Source: Spirosoma oryzae
GTDB lineage: Bacteria > Bacteroidota > Bacteroidia > Cytophagales > Spirosomataceae
NCBI RefSeq assembly: GCF_003002825.1
Contig: NZ_PVTE01000010.1
Location: forward strand, 160,106-224,105
DNA length: 64,000 nucleotides
Direction: 5' to 3'
The notes under the pieces were generated by a model, which did not search any database, was not told the DNA's origin, and was given only the letters and a program-made list of their open reading frames with translations. Positions 8,281 to 16,679 of the stretch are shown in pieces. Within the stretch, counting starts at the first letter, position 1; each line of letters begins with the position of its first letter. Both the position numbers and the translations under genes were made by a program.

Positions 8281-10404
8281 TCACCATTTCAGACCAAGCC
8301 GCAGGCCGGCGAGTGCATTCCGGGCCGGAGAAGCATTGTAGTACCGGTTACCGACAGCGTTGATATCGTAGCCCAGCGAATACACCTGATTGAGCAGATT
8401 GTCGCCACTCACGTACAGGTCAGCGGTCCAGCGCTGCGCCCAAATGCGCCGGTAGCCCAGCGTGGCCTGAAGAAGTCGCGTCGGGTCAGACTGTACCGTA
8501 CCGGCATCGTTCAGCGGAAACGGATTCAGGTATTGGTAGGTCAGGTGCGCGTATAAGCCCGGCCGCGACTCGAAGTCGAAACCCGCGACGACGGTCACCG
8601 GCGCGACGCCCGGTATGCGGTTGTTCGACAGGTCAGCGTTGCCTTGCTGGTAATCACGGAAGCTGTAATCGGTCAGGGTCAGACTCGTCCAGAGCCGACC
8701 CAGCGTGACAAAGGAATGAGTGGTAGCCGCAAGACCGGGTTGGAACAGATCGTACGAAAACTGGCCCTCCAGCCCCCGCTGATCGGTACGACCCGCGTTG
8801 ACGAAAAACTCGGCACCGGCCGCATTTGATCGACGCACAATAGTCTGGCGTAATCCCAGCTGATACAGGGCCAGGTCGACGCGAAGTCGTCCGTCGCGGG
8901 TCGATCCGCGCAGGCCAACCTCGTAGCTTGCTCCTCGTTCGGGGTCCAGTGTCGTGTTGAACCCGCCCGCCGACGGCCGTACTTCCTGGCTCGATGGGGC
9001 CGAATAGCCGGTGCTGATGCTGACAAAAGCTGACAGTCGTTGACAGAACGTACGCAGCAACGCCACGCGGGGCAGCCAAACGGGATCGAAAGTGCGGGTC
9101 AGCAACTGAGCCGGAATGGCATTGGTCGCCTGAACGGGGAAGCGCGTAAACCCGTAGCTAACGTTGTTGCGGCTCAGGCCCGCCGTCAGGCGAAACTGGG
9201 CAGGCAGTTTCATCTCGGCCTGTGCAAACAGCGTGAGCTGCCGCGCGGTCAGCTCCTCGTCGGTCTGAATGGTGTCGGGTACACCCTGCCGGTTACCAAA
9301 ATTCCGGTCGACCGTGAAGTTGCGCAGAAACTCACCGCCGACCGTAAACGTGGTTGGTATTGGCCCATCGGGTAGCCGGAACTGCGTGATCGTGCGCCCG
9401 CCCAGCCCCAGGTCAGCCCGCTTTTCGTAATTGGTAATAAACGGATTGGCAAAGTCGGTCGTCGATCCGTAGAGCACGGTTGTGTTCTGAATGCGGTCGG
9501 TCCAGCGGTATTCCTGCGCCACGCCCAGCAGCCCAAATTTCTGGTAGATGCCGGCCTGTTGCTGAGCACTGCCGGGCAGCGTCGCCGTTGCCGGGCGCGA
9601 CGCTCGTGGATTGGCCCGATACTGATTTTCGTTCAGACCGCCCGGCGTTTCGTAGTGCAGGTCGGAATATAAGCCCAGTACGGAAATCGTGCGTTTGGGC
9701 GATACGGCGAATGAGCTGGTCAGGCTGAAGTTATCCCGGACTAAGGCACTGTGATCGCGATACCCGTCCGATTGCAGGTGATTGTAACTGACCGATAAAG
9801 CGGAGTTTTCGCGTCCTGTCTGCACCGACACCCCGTTGCCGTAAAGACCGTAGCTGCCTGCCAGCCCCGACAGTTCAACGCTGGTCTTACCGCTGGGTAC
9901 CGACAGGCCACTAAACAGCAGCGTGCCCCCCGTACCGGCACCGTACAGACTACCCGACGGGCCTTTGATGACTTCCAGCCGCCCCAGCGCCCGCACATCG
10001 AGGGCATTCAGCGGGGTATTACCGCCCGCATCGGTCAACGGTATTTCATTCCAGTAGGTCTTCACGTTGCGCACACCGAATGGCGAGCGAATGGCGCTGC
10101 CCCGAATTGCCAGCCGGTAACTGCCCGGCGACCGCTCGTCGGCCCGAACACCGGGCAAGGTATTGAGGGCCGGAACCAGCGTCGGGATGCCGAACCGTTG
10201 ATTCAGGTCGCGACGCCCGAGCAGGCCAATCGACGCCGGTGTTTCCAGCAACCGGCGGTTGGTCGCGTAGCCCCGGACGATGACCTCGTTGAGCTGTAAG
10301 GTATCGTCGAGCGAACGGGTCAGCGAATCTGGTCCCGGTGTTTGTGCCGACGCCAGAGTCATCGTGCCAATAAGCAGTGCTGTTGATGCGTAATAAGCCT
10401 TCAT
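8281..10404 (-). CDS. TonB-dependent outer-membrane receptor
   Basis: This protein of about 707 residues has a signal peptide ending at ASAQ, a possible TonB box (LNEVIVRG), a plug domain (about residues 45-150, with LPGVRADE and RLEVIKGPSGSLYGAGT), and a 22-stranded barrel that ends in the typical aromatic-rich strand (LAGLRLGLKW). There is no carboxypeptidase-like N-terminal extension and no SusD partner, so it resembles siderophore or metal receptors (FecA-like) more than glycan SusC proteins. I moved the start from an upstream ATG (10428) to the ATG at 10404, because the signal peptide begins there. It probably heads an operon with the ABC genes that follow. Confidence 0.88.
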   Translation of the reverse strand: MKAYYASTALLIGTMTLASAQTPGPDSLTRSLDDTLQLNEVIVRGYATNRRLLETPASIGLLGRRDLNQRFGIPTLVPALNTLPGVRADERSPGSYRLAIRGSAIRSPFGVRNVKTYWNEIPLTDAGGNTPLNALDVRALGRLEVIKGPSGSLYGAGTGGTLLFSGLSVPSGKTSVELSGLAGSYGLYGNGVSVQTGRENSALSVSYNHLQSDGYRDHSALVRDNFSLTSSFAVSPKRTISVLGLYSDLHYETPGGLNENQYRANPRASRPATATLPGSAQQQAGIYQKFGLLGVAQEYRWTDRIQNTTVLYGSTTDFANPFITNYEKRADLGLGGRTITQFRLPDGPIPTTFTVGGEFLRNFTVDRNFGNRQGVPDTIQTDEELTARQLTLFAQAEMKLPAQFRLTAGLSRNNVSYGFTRFPVQATNAIPAQLLTRTFDPVWLPRVALLRTFCQRLSAFVSISTGYSAPSSQEVRPSAGGFNTTLDPERGASYEVGLRGSTRDGRLRVDLALYQLGLRQTIVRRSNAAGAEFFVNAGRTDQRGLEGQFSYDLFQPGLAATTHSFVTLGRLWTSLTLTDYSFRDYQQGNADLSNNRIPGVAPVTVVAGFDFESRPGLYAHLTYQYLNPFPLNDAGTVQSDPTRLLQATLGYRRIWAQRWTADLYVSGDNLLNQVYSLGYDINAVGNRYYNASPARNALAGLRLGLKW

Positions 10405-10515
10405 AGAACCCAATAAGAAGCCACCCAACGGCAGCGGACCGGGGTGGCTTGGTACGGGATTAACCCGGAATTAACGCAAATGGTCGCGTACCGCGAATAA
10501 ATTGAGCGAACAGGT

Positions 10516-10646
10516 CAGTTGATAGTTATAAAGTTGTAAGGTCGTAAAGTTATAAAGTTGCTGACGCCAGCGGTACTGGACGCGGTAGTCCCGGCGGGGA
10601 ACCGCAACTTTACAACGCTACAACTATCCAAATCTATAACTCTAGT
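10516..10646. repeat. Inverted repeat IR-1 (gttataaagttg arms)
   Basis: The left arm (about 10516-10561) repeats the word gttataaagttgta. The right arm (about 10603-10646) is its imperfect inverse. The GC-rich centre contains tcccggcggggaaccgc (10589-10605), which is almost identical to the centre of IR-5 near 25887. It lies between two minus-strand genes and may end the transcript of the royal-jelly-like gene. Confidence 0.7.
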
Positions 10647-11727
10647 TAGGAAGTTTCATCCGGTACAGGCGGTACGGATAATCGGTCTTGTCTTCCCCGT
10701 CGTTGTATTTTTTGCCCCGGTTGATCTGCGCACAGGTCAGGTACAAATAGCCGTCCCAACCCACAGCGAAACTATCGGGCCAGATCAGCCGCCCGTCGCG
10801 GACAAGCGTCTTCAGCTCCCGCTTCGGCGTAAAATACCGCACGGCTTGGTTCGGTGAATCAGTCAGGTAGACGTTGCCGGCCTTGTCGGATGTCATACCG
10901 TGCGATACGCCTACTTCACCCATCGTTTCGACCGCTGCCGACAATTGCGCCGGACTGAGCGATTCGTTGCGCAGGGCTTCGGTCGGGATGCGGTACAGCT
11001 TGGTCTGGTTGATGGCCCGGTAATAGAAGTACGTGTTATCGTCGGTCAGAGCAATGCCGTTGACGTTGCTACTGAACGGCTTCCCCGTCTTGTCTTTCAC
11101 GACCTTGCCATCCAGCCGTAGCGTAAAACCCGGTTCGGCTTTGGTCGATTTGTCGTCGGTCAGTACCGTCCGGCTTTTGCCCGTTTTCAAGTTTAGTACG
11201 ACCACCGACGACCGCTTGGGGTCCGACAGGTAAGCGTACTGATGTTCCGTGTCGATGCGCACGTCGTTGAGCGCCGTTTGTTCGCGGGGCAGATCCTCGA
11301 ACCGGTAAATCTGCTCGACTTTATTGGTCGCGAGGTCGATCTTCATCAGCTTAACGCCGTCGGGAATGGTCGCTTCCTCGCCGGGATTGCCGGGGTCGAG
11401 TACCCACAGCGCGTTGGTATTGTCGACGTACAGCGCCTGTACGTTCATGAACCGGTCTTTCGGTTTTAGCGAATCCCACTGATTCCATTCGGCATTGGGG
11501 TACGGCTTTCGTTCGCCATTGACAATTTCGGCCAGCCCGTAGTTGTAGTTCGTCGGCTTCTTGGGGAAGGTGACGAAGATTCGGCGCTCTTTGGAAACGC
11601 CAAGACCGATGGGCTGGAATTTGCCGAATTCGGCGACCGTTTCGAGTGGGGTTTGCGATTGACCCGGCTGGGCCTGCGTGGATGCAATACTCATCAGGGT
11701 AAACAGACCTAGTAGCTGCGTTTTCAT
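10642..11727 (-). CDS. Major royal jelly / yellow family secreted beta-propeller
   Basis: The 361-residue protein has a cleavable signal peptide (ending TQAQ). It then shows the motif series of the major royal jelly/yellow family: GLGVSKERRIFVTFP, then NVQALYVDNTNALWVLDPG, then RFEDLPREQTALNDVRID and YAYLSDP. These six-bladed propellers are periplasmic in bacteria; a few eukaryotic members bind biogenic amines or act as dopachrome-conversion enzymes, but the bacterial role is unknown. It is divergent from an SMP-30-type lactonase gene, another six-bladed propeller, which hints at a shared sugar or lactone pathway. No promoter box is obvious. Confidence 0.8.
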   Translation of the reverse strand: MKTQLLGLFTLMSIASTQAQPGQSQTPLETVAEFGKFQPIGLGVSKERRIFVTFPKKPTNYNYGLAEIVNGERKPYPNAEWNQWDSLKPKDRFMNVQALYVDNTNALWVLDPGNPGEEATIPDGVKLMKIDLATNKVEQIYRFEDLPREQTALNDVRIDTEHQYAYLSDPKRSSVVVLNLKTGKSRTVLTDDKSTKAEPGFTLRLDGKVVKDKTGKPFSSNVNGIALTDDNTYFYYRAINQTKLYRIPTEALRNESLSPAQLSAAVETMGEVGVSHGMTSDKAGNVYLTDSPNQAVRYFTPKRELKTLVRDGRLIWPDSFAVGWDGYLYLTCAQINRGKKYNDGEDKTDYPYRLYRMKLPN

Positions 11728-11848
11728 GCGTTGAGCGTAACAGATAACCTGCTCAGATAACCGGGCGTGTGCGCTAAGGTTTCAAAATCAGCCCGGCTGG
11801 CACAGGTGGGGTGTCACAATATGATCATCATTGAAATCAATAACATGC

Positions 11849-11926
11849 TGCGAGTAGTTTTCAGTTTGTCGCCCTTAGTTCTGCCATTGCCGATCAACCA
11901 CGAACGACAAACTACAAACCGAATAC
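11849..11926. repeat. Inverted repeat IR-6 (gtagtttgtcgttcgt arms)
   Basis: The left arm (about 11849-11885) and right arm (about 11891-11926) are imperfect inverses. Both carry versions of agtttgtcgttcgt, the same word used by the repeat near 25818. It ends only a few bases before the ATG of the SMP-30 gene, so it would lie in that gene's leader. Confidence 0.6.
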
Positions 11927-11931
11927 TCAAC

Positions 11932-12978
11932 ATGATGCGATTTCTCTTCTTCTGTGTCGTCAGTAGCTTACTGGCCGGGTCCGTGCTGGCCCAGTCTGCC
12001 CAATACACCACCATCGGTGCCGTCGTCCGGATGGACCCCCAGCTCGACAAACTGATCGCTCCGGGTACGGTCATCGAAGTTGTCGGGTCGGGGTTTGCGC
12101 ACTTAGAGGGACCTGTCTGGGCGAAAGACAGCAGCTACCTGCTTGTCAACGACACGAAAGCGCAGATCACCTATAGCTGGTCGCCAACGAAAGGGACGAC
12201 AAAGTTTCTGGAACATTCGGGCTATACTGGTCGACTGCCGTATGGCGAAGAGCCGGGAGCGAATGGCATGTCGATCGATCCGCAGGGGCGACTGGTGATG
12301 GCTGAACATGGCGACCGGCGCATTGCCCGCATGCCGCTGATTGGTCACGGGGGTAAGGAAACGGTGAGCGACGCGTACCAGAACAAACGCTATAATAGCC
12401 CCAACGACGTACTCGTCCACACCGACGGTAGTATTTACTTCACCGACCCGACCTATGGACTGCCGAAGAAAGACACTGATCCGGCGCGTGAACAGCCCGT
12501 GAAAGGTGTCTACCGCTTGCCGGCCGGTGGACGGGGTGCCGCTACGCTGCTCGTTAGTGACCTGACGTATCCCAACGGACTGGCGCTGTCGATGGACGAA
12601 AAAACGCTGTTCGTGTCGCAATCCGACTCGGCCAGACCGATCATTATGGCGTATCCCGTGCTGGCGGGTGGCTCGCTGGGTAAAGGCCGTGTCTACTTCG
12701 ATATGAGCAAGCTTCCCCGGCTCCGGTACAAAGAAGTACCCGATGGCCTGAAAGCCGATCAGGCGGGGAACCTGTGGGCGAGCGGACCGGGTGGTTTGCT
12801 GGTCATTGCGCCCTCGGGAGCCGGGAAGACCGGTAAACTGATTGGGCGGATCGATACGGGCGAGGTGATCTCGAACTGCGCCTGGGGCGACGACGGGTCG
12901 ATGCTGTATATCGTGTCGGGTACGTATCTCTGTCGCGTCAAAACCAACACAAAAGGCCACCTACAGGGCAAACCGTAA
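11932..12978 (+). CDS. SMP-30/gluconolactonase family secreted hydrolase
   Basis: This protein of about 348 residues starts with a signal peptide (ending VLAQ). It carries the SMP-30 hallmarks: FAHLEGPVWAKDSSYLLVNDT with the metal-binding Glu, GANGMSIDPQGRLVMAEHGDRRI, YNSPNDVLVHTDGSIYFTDPTYG with the Asn and Asp ligands, and a later YPNGLALSMDEKTLFVSQSD. The family opens sugar lactones such as gluconolactone with a divalent metal. I placed the start at the ATG at 11932, because the frame upstream runs through the inverted repeat IR-6 and makes no sensible signal peptide. It is likely periplasmic. Confidence 0.88.
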   Translation: MMRFLFFCVVSSLLAGSVLAQSAQYTTIGAVVRMDPQLDKLIAPGTVIEVVGSGFAHLEGPVWAKDSSYLLVNDTKAQITYSWSPTKGTTKFLEHSGYTGRLPYGEEPGANGMSIDPQGRLVMAEHGDRRIARMPLIGHGGKETVSDAYQNKRYNSPNDVLVHTDGSIYFTDPTYGLPKKDTDPAREQPVKGVYRLPAGGRGAATLLVSDLTYPNGLALSMDEKTLFVSQSDSARPIIMAYPVLAGGSLGKGRVYFDMSKLPRLRYKEVPDGLKADQAGNLWASGPGGLLVIAPSGAGKTGKLIGRIDTGEVISNCAWGDDGSMLYIVSGTYLCRVKTNTKGHLQGKP

Positions 12979-13006
12979 CTGGCCTTTTGCGCTGGAAGAG
13001 AACGTG

Positions 13007-14266
13007 TTAATTGGCTAGTGGCTCGGTCATCGGGGAGTCGCGGACCAGCATAACATACTGGAAGTAAGCCGTCATTGGTAGTGCTGGATTAAACTCGATG
13101 CGCTGGGCCATGGCCGACGAATAACGAATTCGTAGTGGGGTTGTGCGGGCAAAGGAACCGGGCCGGTCGAGGGCAAACAGGGTTACGGAACGCGGCCTGG
13201 TCAGTGCCCGCATCACGTCGATGCCTTCGGTATGCATCATCTTTCCGTCGTTGTTGAACAGGCTGACCGGTGAAAAGCGCTGCCCCGGCGTTCGTGCTTC
13301 TATGGGTAGGTACGACGATGGTGACATCATGAAACTGTCGAGGTAAGCGAACGTAATCGACACAATTTTGTCGTGCAGGTACAGGTTCGATTCCCGAATG
13401 CGGCAGGCCAACGGTTTTCCGCTGTTGACGGGTTTTTCCTGCAATACGTGAAAGAAGCCCCAGAGTCCGTACAGTTTTTCACCGTTCAGGCCGGGTAGTA
13501 GCTGCGCGAAATTGGCGAACAGGGTCGCTTCGCGACTGGGTATCGTCCGCAGCCAGCCAATGTTGGTCAGTAACTGCCGCGTTTCGGTATACGTCGATTT
13601 TAGGAGCCGCTGGTAAGCCGCTGAATCGGCTTTGAACCGGTCGAGCAGCGGCAGTGCCGTTGCGCCAACGATACTGTCGGGGCGACTACTGCGCAACTGG
13701 GCCAACAGCGTATCGACTACCGCGCGATCGTCGTTCGATAAGCGGACGGTGGCGAGCAGACTGCTCAGATGATCGGCGGCAAGGGGATTGTCCTGAATCC
13801 GGTCGATACCCACGAATCGAATCTGTCGCCGGTTGGGTAGCGTCTGATTCAGCGCCCGGATGCGCTGAATTTTTCGGTAGAAATCGGCATTGCCCCACTG
13901 CGCCTTTTGCTTTACCCAACGAGTGAACACTCGCTTAAGCAGGGTAGTGTCGCCAGTTTGCAGGTATTGATTCAGCAGTCGGGCCTGTGAGGCATCGACT
14001 TCGGCCAGGTAATGGCGTAGGCCAACGCGCTGATTCAGGTGCCGGAGCAGGGTGAAGTCGACCGCCTGGGGTGTCTGGAAGCCGTGAGATTCGCCCAGTA
14101 GAAACAGCTGGTTTTTGTAAAACGAATCGTCGAAGAGCGGAAACGGATTCGCTGCGTCGAGTTGAACAGGCTGGTGGGGGACTGAATTGTACGAACTGTC
14201 GGATTGCGCCAGCAGTCGGTAGGAGACAAACAATAGCAGTAGCCCTGTCCGAAAGGCGTTCAGCAT
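13007..14266 (-). CDS. Erythromycin-esterase-like secreted protein
   Basis: This protein of about 419 residues begins with a signal peptide (RTGLLLLFVSYRLLAQ). The motif LFLLGESHGF near residue 55 is the signature of the erythromycin esterase / ChaN-like fold, where the Glu and His sit at the active site. Later parts (RQIRFVGIDRI; LYGLWGFFHVLQ) also match this fold. True macrolide esterases are cytoplasmic, so an exported member more likely acts on an unknown cell-envelope substrate. Resistance should not be assumed. ATGs at 14290 and 14335 are alternative starts. It is convergent with the SMP-30 gene. Confidence 0.72.
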   Translation of the reverse strand: MLNAFRTGLLLLFVSYRLLAQSDSSYNSVPHQPVQLDAANPFPLFDDSFYKNQLFLLGESHGFQTPQAVDFTLLRHLNQRVGLRHYLAEVDASQARLLNQYLQTGDTTLLKRVFTRWVKQKAQWGNADFYRKIQRIRALNQTLPNRRQIRFVGIDRIQDNPLAADHLSSLLATVRLSNDDRAVVDTLLAQLRSSRPDSIVGATALPLLDRFKADSAAYQRLLKSTYTETRQLLTNIGWLRTIPSREATLFANFAQLLPGLNGEKLYGLWGFFHVLQEKPVNSGKPLACRIRESNLYLHDKIVSITFAYLDSFMMSPSSYLPIEARTPGQRFSPVSLFNNDGKMMHTEGIDVMRALTRPRSVTLFALDRPGSFARTTPLRIRYSSAMAQRIEFNPALPMTAYFQYVMLVRDSPMTEPLAN

Positions 14267-14433
14267 GGAGGAAGGAAAGGTAGCAGTCATAAGTAAGCCG
14301 TTACTTGATCGATCGATGCGTTGTCGATCTGTCAAAACTAGGCGTCACAAAGTCGTTACGCCTATCAGTAGTGACAGGGTGGCTGCTACAGGGATAAACG
14401 GGATAAATCAGGGACCGGTCGGCTGCGTTGGGA

Positions 14434-15339
14434 TCAATGGGAGCGGGCTACCGTGTCGAAGCGCGCATCGAAGGTGTCTACGAAGGAGCGCGAAACCGGA
14501 ATGCGGTTAGGAACGTCGGTAAGCGTAAGCTGATAGCCACGCGCATTGCCGTCGGCATGACTGACCGCCCGTAGGTTGACGAGAAACGCCCGGTGGCAGC
14601 GCAGAAAGTCCGGGTGTGACGCGAGCGTAGCTTCGATTTCCTTCAACGTACTGCGCAGTACCGTCTTGTGCAGCGCCCCCGTGTGTAGCCAGTACACATC
14701 GACATAATTACCCACCGACTCGACGTAGCGCAGTTGATCGGGTATCAGGCTGAGTTTGTCGCGTCCGTTTTCCGAGCTAAGCACAATGGGCGCTACTGTC
14801 GGTTCTGGTTTGGCGGTCATTACCGACTCAGTCACAGGCGGATCAATGGCAATGCGGGCCAGTTGCTGATTCAGCAATTGTGCGTGGGCCAGATTCCGTT
14901 TCAACCGTCGTTGCTCGTTGCTGAATACGCCGACGCTGATGGGAAAGAATCCGATCAGCGTAACGCTGGCATACATCTCCCAGAACGTAGCGTGCCCTAT
15001 ACGCAGTAACCACATCACGATCATATTGCCGACGCTAACGCACAACAGGACAAACAGAACCTGTACGATCTGTCTGCCAACCGTCCAGCGGTCTTCGTCA
15101 TAAAGGGCAGGGAGGAGCGACGGAACAAGCCAATTGGCTACCAGCGTCGACAGAACACACCCGAGCCCGAACAGAGCGAGTAGCCCGGCCCGAGACCAGT
15201 CGTCGGTATGACCACCCCCGAACAGGTACACAAATGCAAAAACGTAAACGCCACTGAGCAGCGACTGTCGAACTTGGTTGGTAAAGCCAAAATCTTCAGC
15301 CACAGGCCGGTTCAGGAAGTGATGAATCGAACGAAGCAT
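14434..15339 (-). CDS. LytTR regulator with four membrane helices
   Basis: This protein of about 301 residues has four transmembrane segments in the first 145 residues (including SLLSGVYVFAFVYLF and VLFVLLCVSVGNMIVMWLL). A linker follows, then a C-terminal LytTR domain from about 198 (LRYVESVGNYVDVYW; FLRCHRAFLVNL; RIPVSRSF). Such membrane-bound LytTR proteins are common one-component regulators in Bacteroidota; the signal is unknown. The frame extends to a TTG at 15345, but I use the ATG at 15339. A perfect -7 box (TATTTTTG) ends only three bases before this ATG, which would give a leaderless mRNA. It is divergent from bioB. Confidence 0.85.
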   Translation of the reverse strand: MLRSIHHFLNRPVAEDFGFTNQVRQSLLSGVYVFAFVYLFGGGHTDDWSRAGLLALFGLGCVLSTLVANWLVPSLLPALYDEDRWTVGRQIVQVLFVLLCVSVGNMIVMWLLRIGHATFWEMYASVTLIGFFPISVGVFSNEQRRLKRNLAHAQLLNQQLARIAIDPPVTESVMTAKPEPTVAPIVLSSENGRDKLSLIPDQLRYVESVGNYVDVYWLHTGALHKTVLRSTLKEIEATLASHPDFLRCHRAFLVNLRAVSHADGNARGYQLTLTDVPNRIPVSRSFVDTFDARFDTVARSH

Positions 15340-15342
15340 CGA

Positions 15343-15350
15343 CAAAAATA
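15343..15350 (-). promoter_or_regulatory. Candidate -7 box abutting the LytTR gene start
   Basis: On the minus strand this reads TATTTTTG, a perfect TAnnTTTG match. A TTTG lies 23 bases further upstream (15374-15377), near the expected -33 distance. The box ends three bases before the ATG at 15339, so transcription would begin at or next to the start codon. Confidence 0.4.
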
Positions 15351-15391
15351 AGTAGTGATGCCAATCGACGCGCCAAATCCATCCCGCCGAT

Positions 15392-15399
15392 TATCTTTG
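15392..15399 (+). promoter_or_regulatory. bioB: Candidate -7 box for bioB
   Basis: TATCTTTG matches TAnnTTTG and lies about 94 bases before the bioB ATG. There is no clear TTG at -33. The leader transcribed from here would contain the inverted repeat IR-2 at 15407-15480. Confidence 0.45.
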
Positions 15400-15406
15400 T
15401 TGACCA

Positions 15407-15480
15407 GGTTTACAGTATTCGGTTTACAGTCATGCGATGGCAGCGGTAAACGGAATACCGTGAACCGTAAACTGTAAACC
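15407..15480. repeat. Inverted repeat IR-2 (gtttacagt arms)
   Basis: The left arm (15407-15430) and right arm (15457-15480) pair at about 20 of 24 positions. They consist of two copies of gtttacagt-like words joined by attcg. The hairpin sits in the probable bioB leader, just before the ATG. Confidence 0.75.
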
Positions 15481-15492
15481 ATAAACTACGTT

Positions 15493-16488
15493 ATGCTGCG
15501 TACCGACTGGACCCGTGCTGAAATTGCCGATATTTATAATTCGCCCGTACTGGAACTGATCTACCGGGCCGCTACCGTACACCGCGAACACCACGATCCA
15601 CAGGAGGTGCAGGTATGTACGCTGCTGTCGGTCAAGACGGGCGGTTGCCCCGAAGATTGTGCCTATTGCCCGCAGGCTGCCCGCTACCATACCAGCGTCA
15701 AAACCCACAAACTGCTGGAGGTCGACGAAGTACTGACGGCGGCACAACGGGCGAAAGACACGGGCAGCACGCGTTTCTGCATGGGCGCGGCCTGGCGTGA
15801 AGTGCGCGACAACCGCGACTTCGACAAAGTGCTCGACATGGTGCAGGGCGTCAACGAAATGGGCCTTGAAGTGTGCTGTACGCTCGGTATGCTCACCGAA
15901 AGTCAGGCGCAGAAACTGAAGGATGCCGGTCTGTACGCCTACAACCACAACCTCGACACCAGCGAAGAATACTACGGCGACATCATCAGCACCCGCACCT
16001 ACGACGACCGGCTCGATACGCTTGGTCACGCGCGTAAAGCCGGAATCTCGGTTTGCTCGGGTGGTATCATCGGCATGGGTGAGTCGCATACGGATCGGAT
16101 CGGTATGCTGCACACGCTGGCTACGCTGCCCCAGCACCCGGAGTCAGTACCGGTCAATGCGCTGGTACCGGTAGAAGGTACACCGCTGGAAGATCAACCC
16201 CGCGTGTCGGTCTGGGAAATGGTGCGTATGATTGCGACGGCGCGTATCATCATGCCGAAAACGATGGTGCGGCTGTCGGCGGGACGCGTGCGGATGAATA
16301 CGGAAGAGCAGGCGCTGTGCTTCCTGGCCGGGGCCAACTCGATCTTCGCCGGCGACAAACTCCTGACCACGCCCAACCCCGACGAAGACGCCGATCAGCA
16401 ACTGTTCCAGACGCTCAACATCCGACCTCGTAAGGCGTTCAAAAACAACGATCAGCCGGCCGTCGTCTTCGAGCAGATTCCGTTATAA
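15493..16488 (+). CDS. bioB: Biotin synthase
   Basis: This radical SAM enzyme inserts sulfur into dethiobiotin to make biotin. The 331-residue length is normal. The cluster-binding CxxxCxxC motif is at Cys52, Cys56 and Cys59 ([12 protein letters not shown]). Further family motifs are ARVFC-like [22 protein letters not shown], and the C-terminal [16 protein letters not shown], which includes a residue region that binds the [2Fe-2S] cluster. No other bio genes are beside it. A -7 box at 15392 and a hairpin repeat precede it, and a terminator follows. Confidence 0.97.
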   Translation: MLRTDWTRAEIADIYNSPVLELIYRAATVHREHHDPQEVQVCTLLSVKTGGCPEDCAYCPQAARYHTSVKTHKLLEVDEVLTAAQRAKDTGSTRFCMGAAWREVRDNRDFDKVLDMVQGVNEMGLEVCCTLGMLTESQAQKLKDAGLYAYNHNLDTSEEYYGDIISTRTYDDRLDTLGHARKAGISVCSGGIIGMGESHTDRIGMLHTLATLPQHPESVPVNALVPVEGTPLEDQPRVSVWEMVRMIATARIIMPKTMVRLSAGRVRMNTEEQALCFLAGANSIFAGDKLLTTPNPDEDADQQLFQTLNIRPRKAFKNNDQPAVVFEQIPL

Positions 16489-16528
16489 GTCAATTCGCTG
16501 GCAAGTCAGTCGCTGATTGACATGATAT

Positions 16529-16578
16529 GAAAAGCCGTTTGAACTCAGTAGCGCGTCTAGTGAGTCCAAACGGCTTTC
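16529..16578 (+). terminator. Hairpin terminator after bioB
   Basis: The arms at 16529-16547 and 16561-16578 read gaaaagccgtttgaactca and its near-inverse, with one bulge and one mismatch. A short T-containing run (tcgtttgtt) follows. It stands 40 bases after the bioB stop. Confidence 0.65.
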
Positions 16579-16679
16579 GTTTGTTGACGCGTAGCTTGTC
16601 GAGAAGTAGAATTCGACTCGATCGTCGCTTAAGCGCATGTGCAGACAAGTCGTTTGTTTTACAGTCCGAATAGCAGTCG

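Noticed and set aside
13007..14266. Macrolide resistance gene
   Set aside because: The fold matches erythromycin esterase, but the protein is exported and no resistance context is present.
15400..15492. Biotin-responsive riboswitch or BirA operator before bioB
   Set aside because: The only structure is the inverted repeat IR-2, which recurs before unrelated genes.
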